Assembly: GCA_030685235.1 (NCBI GenBank)
Contig: MU839090.1
Coordinates: 124,001-188,000 of the forward strand
Length of the DNA: 64,000 nucleotides
Direction: 5' to 3'
Source of the DNA: Copromyces sp. CBS 386.78
Lineage: Eukaryota; Ascomycota; Sordariomycetes; Sordariales; Sordariaceae
Part shown: one piece after another, positions 59,065 through 64,000 of the stretch
Layout: each line of letters opens with the position of its first letter
Numbering within the stretch: position 1 is the first letter of the stretch
Made by a program: the position numbers and the translations under genes
Notes under the pieces: generated by a model
The model's input: the letters and a program-made list of their open reading frames with translations, nothing else
The model's database searches: none
Told to the model about the DNA's origin: nothing

Positions 59065-60254
59065 TTACGTGTTGACAGGAACCCAATCAGGATACCTCGC
59101 GCCCTTGACATCAAACTTTGCCAGCGTCGCATCGATCTCATCCATCTCCTGATCCGTCAACTCGACGAACACGGCGTTCTCATTGACCCTCTCTACCGTC
59201 GTGGCGCCGGGAATGGGGATGATCTCCGGCATGCCCGGACGGCGCGACAGACAGCGCGTCCACGAAATGGCCAGCTGCGCGGGCGTGCAACCCTTCTTCT
59301 TGGCCATCTCTTCCACCTGGTGGACGAGCTGGAGGTTGATGTCGAAGTTCTCCTCGGAGAAGCGGGGGAAGTGAAGCAGCATCGGGAACTTGGAAAGATC
59401 GTCTCGCGATTTGACCTGGCCGGTGAGGATCTGTCGTTTGTCGTAGTCTGTTAGCTGACCGTTCATGCCCCCTTCAACATATCGACAACGGAAAGAAAAG
59501 GAAGCAACTCACCCCTCTCCCCAAAGGACTATAAGCCACCAACGGAATGCCATACTCCGCACACGCCTTCGCGACTCCATTCTCCAAAACCTCCGTCGCA
59601 AACAAACTCAACTCCACCTCCACGCACACCACCCCCTTCTTCCCCAAAATCTTGACAGCCTGATGAATCGTCTCCGCCGAAACCTCACTCAAACTGATTC
59701 CCCCCAACAGCCCCTTCCCGATGTATTCCCGTTGCATAACCCCAAACGTCTCTTCCATGTCCACCTTGGGATCTCTCCTTCCACACTCGAAAATATCCAA
59801 CTTCTTCCGCCCGTTCAGCTGTTTGATGACGGCATCCAAAGAACGCCGGACTTCAGCGGCGGAACCGTCCGGGCGCATCCCGTCGGGGCCGCAGCAACCT
59901 TTGATCGACAAAATAACTTTGTCGACGTCTTCGGGGTACTGGGCGAAATAGCGCTCGAGGAGGATGGGACTGTTGTAGGGCGGTTGGCCGTAGAATTCGC
60001 CGCCGTTCCAGAAGTTGAGACCCAAGGAGAGGGCGGCGCGGAGGGTGGCGAAGGCTTGTTCTTGGGGAACGGGCGAGGGGCGCCAGGTGAAGCCTTGTTT
60101 TGAGAGAGGGGTTGTTAGTTGGGGGTTTTGTTCCCTTAGATAGATAGATGAGGGGTGGAAGATGGATGTGTGAGGGAGAAGGGATAGAGGAGGACTACTC
60201 ACCCATGAGGCCGAAGCCTGTTGGTCCGATTTCTTTTCCGAGGAGCTGAGGCAT
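59065..60254 (-). CDS. Aldo-keto reductase, pyridoxal reductase-like (AKR8)
   Basis: Exons 60254..60203, 60093..59513 and 59430..59065 (introns 109 and 82 bp) give 332 aa. The start MPQLLGKEIGPTGFGLMG and junction GLMGFTWRPSPVPQEQAF match fungal pyridoxal reductases, which reduce pyridoxal to pyridoxine with NADPH in the cytosol. The TIM barrel shows FWNGGEFYG with the catalytic Tyr, VILSIKGC with the Lys, LDIFECGRRDP, and GGISLSEVSAETIHQA. The C-terminal part has QLAISWTRCLS and IPIPGATTVERVNEN, the NADP-binding loop. The second acceptor was placed at ACGACAG (59431) because it alone restores SPLGRGILTGQVKS; nearer AG sites leave a stop or an insertion. In the first loop Asn replaces the Asp typical of most AKRs, which I believe is normal for this branch. 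The substrate is inferred. Confidence 0.9.
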
Positions 60255-61215
60255 GTTGTTGGAAATGCAAGTTGGAGAAGGGTTTTACTGGAAAGTGCTT
60301 TGTTAGGGTCGTTGATGTTGTTGTGACTGAAGTGGTTATTGTAGGTCTTCTTGTGTTCGGATGAGGGTGGCAGCTTCGAAGTTCTTATATGATTTTTACC
60401 CACGACGGTTTTATCTGATCTCAAGGGTCCTCAATGCCATAAACGATTTCAGGCTGTTGTTTACCTTGGTACCGGGAACCCAAAACTACACCCGATCCCA
60501 AGTCGGACCCCGTTCTCCAGCACATCGCCCAATTCTCCGAATTATCTTGCCCCGCGGCCGTTCGATCCATGACGTCTGAACCCCGCGGGCCGGAGAACCT
60601 TGATCAACCTTGACCCCAGATCCCCTCGGCTCGCCGCGTCCCGCAGTCCGTACTTACACAACGAACATTGCCGTTTTTGGAATTAGAGATCTCAGACGTT
60701 GCTGCTTATCTCCGGCGCTCGGTATAAAATCCGAGTGGCTTGTAAACCGGAGGCCGCGGCTTCCCGTCACTGTTCGGTGATTTCATTGATCACAAAGTTT
60801 AAGAGTCTGATGCTGTGCGAGCCGGATATAAGAGTGGTTGGTGCCTGATATGTAAGCTGGCGGGATCCCATCTGATGCTTCGGTTTTGTACCTTCTCGGA
60901 CGCCGAATCCGGCCGGCCGGCGATGAGGGATAGACGGCAATATGATGGGAACATGTTAGAATTCTAAGGTGCAGTATTGATTGATCGACCACAGGATTCA
61001 AGTGTTGTTGGGTTCAATCTTGCATACAACTTGCTCTTCATGCTCATATTCTGTGTCTCAATACACACACATCCGATATCTCATCGTTCTCAGAAGAAGA
61101 ACAAGTCGTCCATATCCCAAACGCCAACTCTATTCAACACCAAGTACATCTTTCTAATTCACATCCCCCAAGGAAATCTTGGTTACATTCCTATGACCAA
61201 AACTCACTCTTTCCT
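60255..61215. other. Intergenic region, aldo-keto reductase / CCCH gene
   Basis: About 960 bp, the promoter of the reductase and the 3' end of the CCCH gene. GC-rich CCGGCCGGCCGG lies near 60910. Nothing else is recognised. Confidence 0.5.
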
Positions 61216-63204
61216 TTAGATCTCAACCAACAGCGGGACATCAGCCAGCTGCACCACACTCCCGCCCTCATTCTCATCCTCACAAGTAGCCTTCATGCTC
61301 ATGTTACCCGGAATCGTGACTACCACCTGTCCGTGCCCCTGACCCTGCTTTGGAGCATGCATAGAGTTTGCAAGGCCCTTTACCGACTTTACCATATCCT
61401 TCTCTTTCCCATCCTCCGAGAACTTGTCAGTTGCCTCACCTTCGCCACCACCAGGTTTACCTGTCTCAGAGGTATTCGTGGCCGTCGCAGCTGAGGAAGC
61501 ACCGGCAGCAGGAACAGAGGCAGCGCCCCCACCACCGGTGGTCTCTCCTTCAGGCTGCTGGCCATGACCACCAGCACCACCAACAACAACACCCCCCTTC
61601 TTACTCCCTCCCTCATCACCAGTAACAAGACTCACCGTCCCATCCTCATTAAACGTCACCTTGACATTCTTTCGATTTCTATCCAAGGGAGTCTTTTCGC
61701 CCTTACGCTCGCGCTCAAGTCTTTGTTGTTGTTGTTGTTGCATTTGTTGCAGCTGTTGTTGTCCAGAACCACTAGAACCAGAACTAGAACCAGAACCAGA
61801 ACCATACCCATGCATTCCGTGCATCAACAACGCATCAGCCGGATGACGAAGAGGGTAGTGAGGACTACTGCCGTAACCAGGCGGGATCAACATGGAGGAG
61901 AGCAGACGGAGGCGTTGGTTGAATTCTCGTTGTTGGGCTTTGAGTTTTCTGTTGGACAGTTTCTTTGCTGATGCTGGTGCTGTGAGTCCAGCTCCTGCTC
62001 CCATCACCGCGGGGAGCATGTGATGGAGGTTGTGACCGTGAGCCATGGGGTTGCGGGGGGCGGGAGGAGGGGGAGCACCACCACTGCCACCACCACTACC
62101 ACCGCCGCCGTTGCCGTTGACAGTACTGGGAGAACCACCAGCAGCAGTCTGCTTCGTCTTGCTAGATATCCCAATACCAGTAGCAGAAATCCACCAAGCG
62201 GGAATCTCGCACAGTCCAACCTCCAGGAGCCCTTCAAGCGTGGTGGGCATCGCGTGCTTGTGGCGACAGAAGGTGCCCCATTTGCAGGTTCCGTGTTGAC
62301 ACCAGTGGCGGCAGTATTCCTGGGGAGTTGAAGAAGCAGGAGAAGAAGAGGCGGTGGAAGAAGAGGCGGTGGTGGCGGCGGAGGAGGAGGAGGTAGAGTT
62401 AGAGGGGGTAACACCAGGACTGGCAGGATTGGCAGCTATCGTAGGGGTGTTGTGGTTGGCAGTGGCTAGGGCATCGGTGTTGGCGGCGGGGTTGGGTGGT
62501 GTAGTCATTGTGTTGTGAAGAGGTGCGCTTGCCCTGTGATCCGGGGTCATAGCATCTTGGTGGACAGTCGGATGATGAGGCGCGATCTGGGGAGAAGGAG
62601 GAGGGGCGAGGAGGGTGGAATGACGACGGGGATCCTGTGCTTCGGTGTCTCGGGTGATGCTCCTTTCGACCAGATCGGCCCATCGCATTGAATGCTCGTC
62701 TTCCGCACGGGTCAACCTGTTTGGATTCGAGCTTGCCGCTGCCATGTTGGGAGGGGCAGGATGGGGGCAAGGCTCCGCAGCGGAAGGGCGAGGAATCGAA
62801 CTGGGATTACGTCCGGTAGAAGCAGCCGGTGCGTTATACGGGGCTCGCTGCGACTGCTCAGGTTGAGCCATGGTCCGGTGTCCAGGGGCGCAGACACCGC
62901 TTGAGACCAAGGTGGGTTTCGATGAATCTCTGGTTCTCTTCCATACGAATTCCTCTTGGGAATTAGGCTCGATGATCCGCACCCTGTATGTGTCTCCGGT
63001 GTGCGGGACCATACCGAGGTTGTAGAGTCCTACGGTCTGCTCAACCGTCAGCTCCCGAGGTAGGCCGATGTCGATCCAGTCGGGAAGCTCATCGACGGCG
63101 ATCAAGGGTACCATGGGACCTTGTTCCCTTTGAATTGCTCCGGTGTCATTGCGCAAAACCTCGGTGTCAGGTCGGACAAGGAAGAACTGAGGGCGCGGTA
63201 TCAT
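61216..63204 (-). CDS. CCCH zinc-finger protein
   Basis: Intronless as read, 662 aa. Start is the first ATG (MIPRPQFFLVRPDTE); the frame is open further upstream only through a GTG. Residues 1-95 form a globular head (MVPLIAVDELPDWIDIGLPR, LYNLGMVPHTGDTYRVRIIE). A long Ser/Thr/Pro linker leads to one CCCH finger, C298-x8-C307-x5-C313-x3-H317 (YCRHWCQHGTCKWGTFCRHK), typical of single-stranded RNA-binding fingers. A Gly/Gln-rich segment, a conserved basic patch (KKLSNRKLKAQQREFNQRLR) and low-complexity tail follow; CAA and GGT runs in the DNA cause the Gln and Gly tracts. Likely an RNA-binding regulator, nuclear or cytoplasmic; the target is unknown. An upstream exon cannot be excluded. Confidence 0.82.
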   Translation of the reverse strand: MIPRPQFFLVRPDTEVLRNDTGAIQREQGPMVPLIAVDELPDWIDIGLPRELTVEQTVGLYNLGMVPHTGDTYRVRIIEPNSQEEFVWKRTRDSSKPTLVSSGVCAPGHRTMAQPEQSQRAPYNAPAASTGRNPSSIPRPSAAEPCPHPAPPNMAAASSNPNRLTRAEDEHSMRWADLVERSITRDTEAQDPRRHSTLLAPPPSPQIAPHHPTVHQDAMTPDHRASAPLHNTMTTPPNPAANTDALATANHNTPTIAANPASPGVTPSNSTSSSSAATTASSSTASSSPASSTPQEYCRHWCQHGTCKWGTFCRHKHAMPTTLEGLLEVGLCEIPAWWISATGIGISSKTKQTAAGGSPSTVNGNGGGGSGGGSGGAPPPPAPRNPMAHGHNLHHMLPAVMGAGAGLTAPASAKKLSNRKLKAQQREFNQRLRLLSSMLIPPGYGSSPHYPLRHPADALLMHGMHGYGSGSGSSSGSSGSGQQQLQQMQQQQQQRLERERKGEKTPLDRNRKNVKVTFNEDGTVSLVTGDEGGSKKGGVVVGGAGGHGQQPEGETTGGGGAASVPAAGASSAATATNTSETGKPGGGEGEATDKFSEDGKEKDMVKSVKGLANSMHAPKQGQGHGQVVVTIPGNMSMKATCEDENEGGSVVQLADVPLLVEI

Positions 63205-63666
63205 GGTGGGCGAGTGAGGTTGATGTCTTGGTAGTTGGCGAGACGGACAAGGGGAGATAAAGGGATCCTGAATCACTCGGACTGTGTGGCTGGTTGTAGG
63301 AGGAAGAATAAGACTTTTTCGGGTTGTTGTTCTGACTATAGACGTTGGCTCGAACTGAGGGCGAAAGACCCATCTTTATAGAGATGTGTTTCTTGGGCAG
63401 TAACGCTCTGACTAGCACTTTGTCGACACGGGTTTGCAGCAACTACTTTGCCCGACAATCTTCTGAGACAAGCGTTGAAGCTTTGGGCGAACAAACAATG
63501 AGGCAACATTCGAAAAACACAGGGGAAAGGTTACCTGGAAGAAACGGACCAAGCGCTGGTGAGAACCATATTTGGATCGTAGTGGTGTGTCGAACATGGT
63601 GAGTTTGCAATTAGACAGTTCCAATGTCTGCCAGGGCTTTAAGACAAAGGTGTTCTCGCAATATCT
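63205..63666. other. Short spacer, CCCH gene / cofactor E-like gene
   Basis: About 460 bp with the CCCH promoter and the neighbour's 3' end. Nothing recognisable. Confidence 0.5.
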
Positions 63667-64000
63667 TCACCGCAGTTCAACCCTGATTTTTGCCTCGAGA
63701 CCATCCACGCAGTAGCCAAACTGGCGGGGACCATCCTTCAGCTCAACCTCGCGCCTCACAAATCTTCCTCCTTTCTTGCCGGCTATAGATGTGCCTGCAA
63801 TGGAGGTGGCGGCATCGTCCTGTTTGCGCTCTCTCTCAGCCTCTATCTCCTCGTCTTCACTGCTGTCACCATCATCGTCATCGAACCCACCAACCGGGTC
63901 CCATTCACCAGTCTCCCACACCAGTCGTAGCTTCAGAGGCGGGAGACCAAATAGTCTCCCGGCAATGCCCTTGACTGCATAGATGTCAAAGGATTTGGGT
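63667..64000 (-). CDS. Tubulin-specific chaperone cofactor E-like, C-terminal part
   Basis: Partial gene: the frame enters from the right edge and ends at 63667, leaving 110 residues. The visible part begins KSFDIYAVKGIAGRLFGL and continues PPLKLRLVWETGEWDPVGG, the ubiquitin-like C-terminal domain of tubulin-binding cofactor E (yeast Pac2, fission-yeast Alp21), which in other fungi follows a CAP-Gly domain and leucine-rich repeats. An acidic Asp/Glu insertion (DDDDGDSSEDEEIEAE) precedes a final strand pair REVELKDGPRQFGYCVDG. Cofactor E handles alpha-tubulin folding and heterodimer assembly in the cytosol. Assignment rests on the WETGEWDP motif and context; the diagnostic CAP-Gly part lies outside the window. 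Confidence 0.75.
   Translation of the reverse strand, partial: PKSFDIYAVKGIAGRLFGLPPLKLRLVWETGEWDPVGGFDDDDGDSSEDEEIEAERERKQDDAATSIAGTSIAGKKGGRFVRREVELKDGPRQFGYCVDGLEAKIRVELR

Noticed and set aside
61564..62331. Plus-strand frames opposite the CCCH gene
   Set aside because: Antisense of Gln/Gly/Ser-rich low-complexity sequence.
1..64000. Transposons, CRISPR arrays, rRNA genes, secondary-metabolite cluster
   Set aside because: No transposase or reverse transcriptase motif, terminal repeat pair, repeat-spacer array, 5S-like sequence or biosynthetic core enzyme was recognised.

Overview
The window is nuclear DNA of a filamentous ascomycete, most likely a Sordariomycete and probably of the order Sordariales. 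Genes are split by short GT-AG introns (mostly 50-120 bp) with CTAAC/CTAAT-type branch sites. Single genes alternate strands without operons. The xylose reductase, CreB-type deubiquitinase and Sec61-beta products have the architecture seen in Neurospora-like fungi. No viral, prokaryotic, transposon or CRISPR sequence was recognised. Exon coordinates below were derived by hand from splice signals and frame continuity and may be off by a base at a few junctions.

Left part (1-25 kb): a BTB-domain protein (-), a membrane-anchored alpha/beta hydrolase (-), the PP1 regulator Sds22 (+), D-xylose reductase (-), a single-pass membrane protein whose frame looks broken (-), a peroxisomal ABCD half-transporter (-) with an unexplained coding-like tail just upstream, and a Psr1/SCP-type phosphatase (+). 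Middle part (25-47 kb): Sec61 beta (+), a gene-poor stretch of about 5.5 kb, a CreB/USP12-46 deubiquitinase (+), a CSN12-type PCI protein (-) divergent from ribosomal protein eL20 (+), a GNAT acetyltransferase (+) and an Arg/Asp-rich DUF7514-type protein (+). Right part (47-64 kb): a stop-free orphan reading frame (-), a lineage-restricted hypothetical (+), ATP synthase subunit e (-), cytoplasmic dynein intermediate chain (+), a pyridoxal-reductase-like aldo-keto reductase (-), a CCCH zinc-finger protein (-) and the C-terminal end of a tubulin cofactor E-like protein running off the edge (-).

The genes are mostly unrelated housekeeping functions: phosphatase control, carbon metabolism and its repression machinery, translation and secretion, mitochondrial and peroxisomal function, and the microtubule motor and chaperone. 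I found no gene cluster and no convincing new multi-gene system. The most interesting signals are small. They are a perfect 14-bp inverted repeat between two gene ends, a strong 3'-UTR hairpin, a candidate Pol III RNA with A-box, B-box and oligo-T at about 52.2 kb, a GC-AG intron in sds22, a 14-nt exon that splits the catalytic Cys codon of the deubiquitinase, an ABC transporter lacking the switch histidine, and the broken membrane-protein gene.
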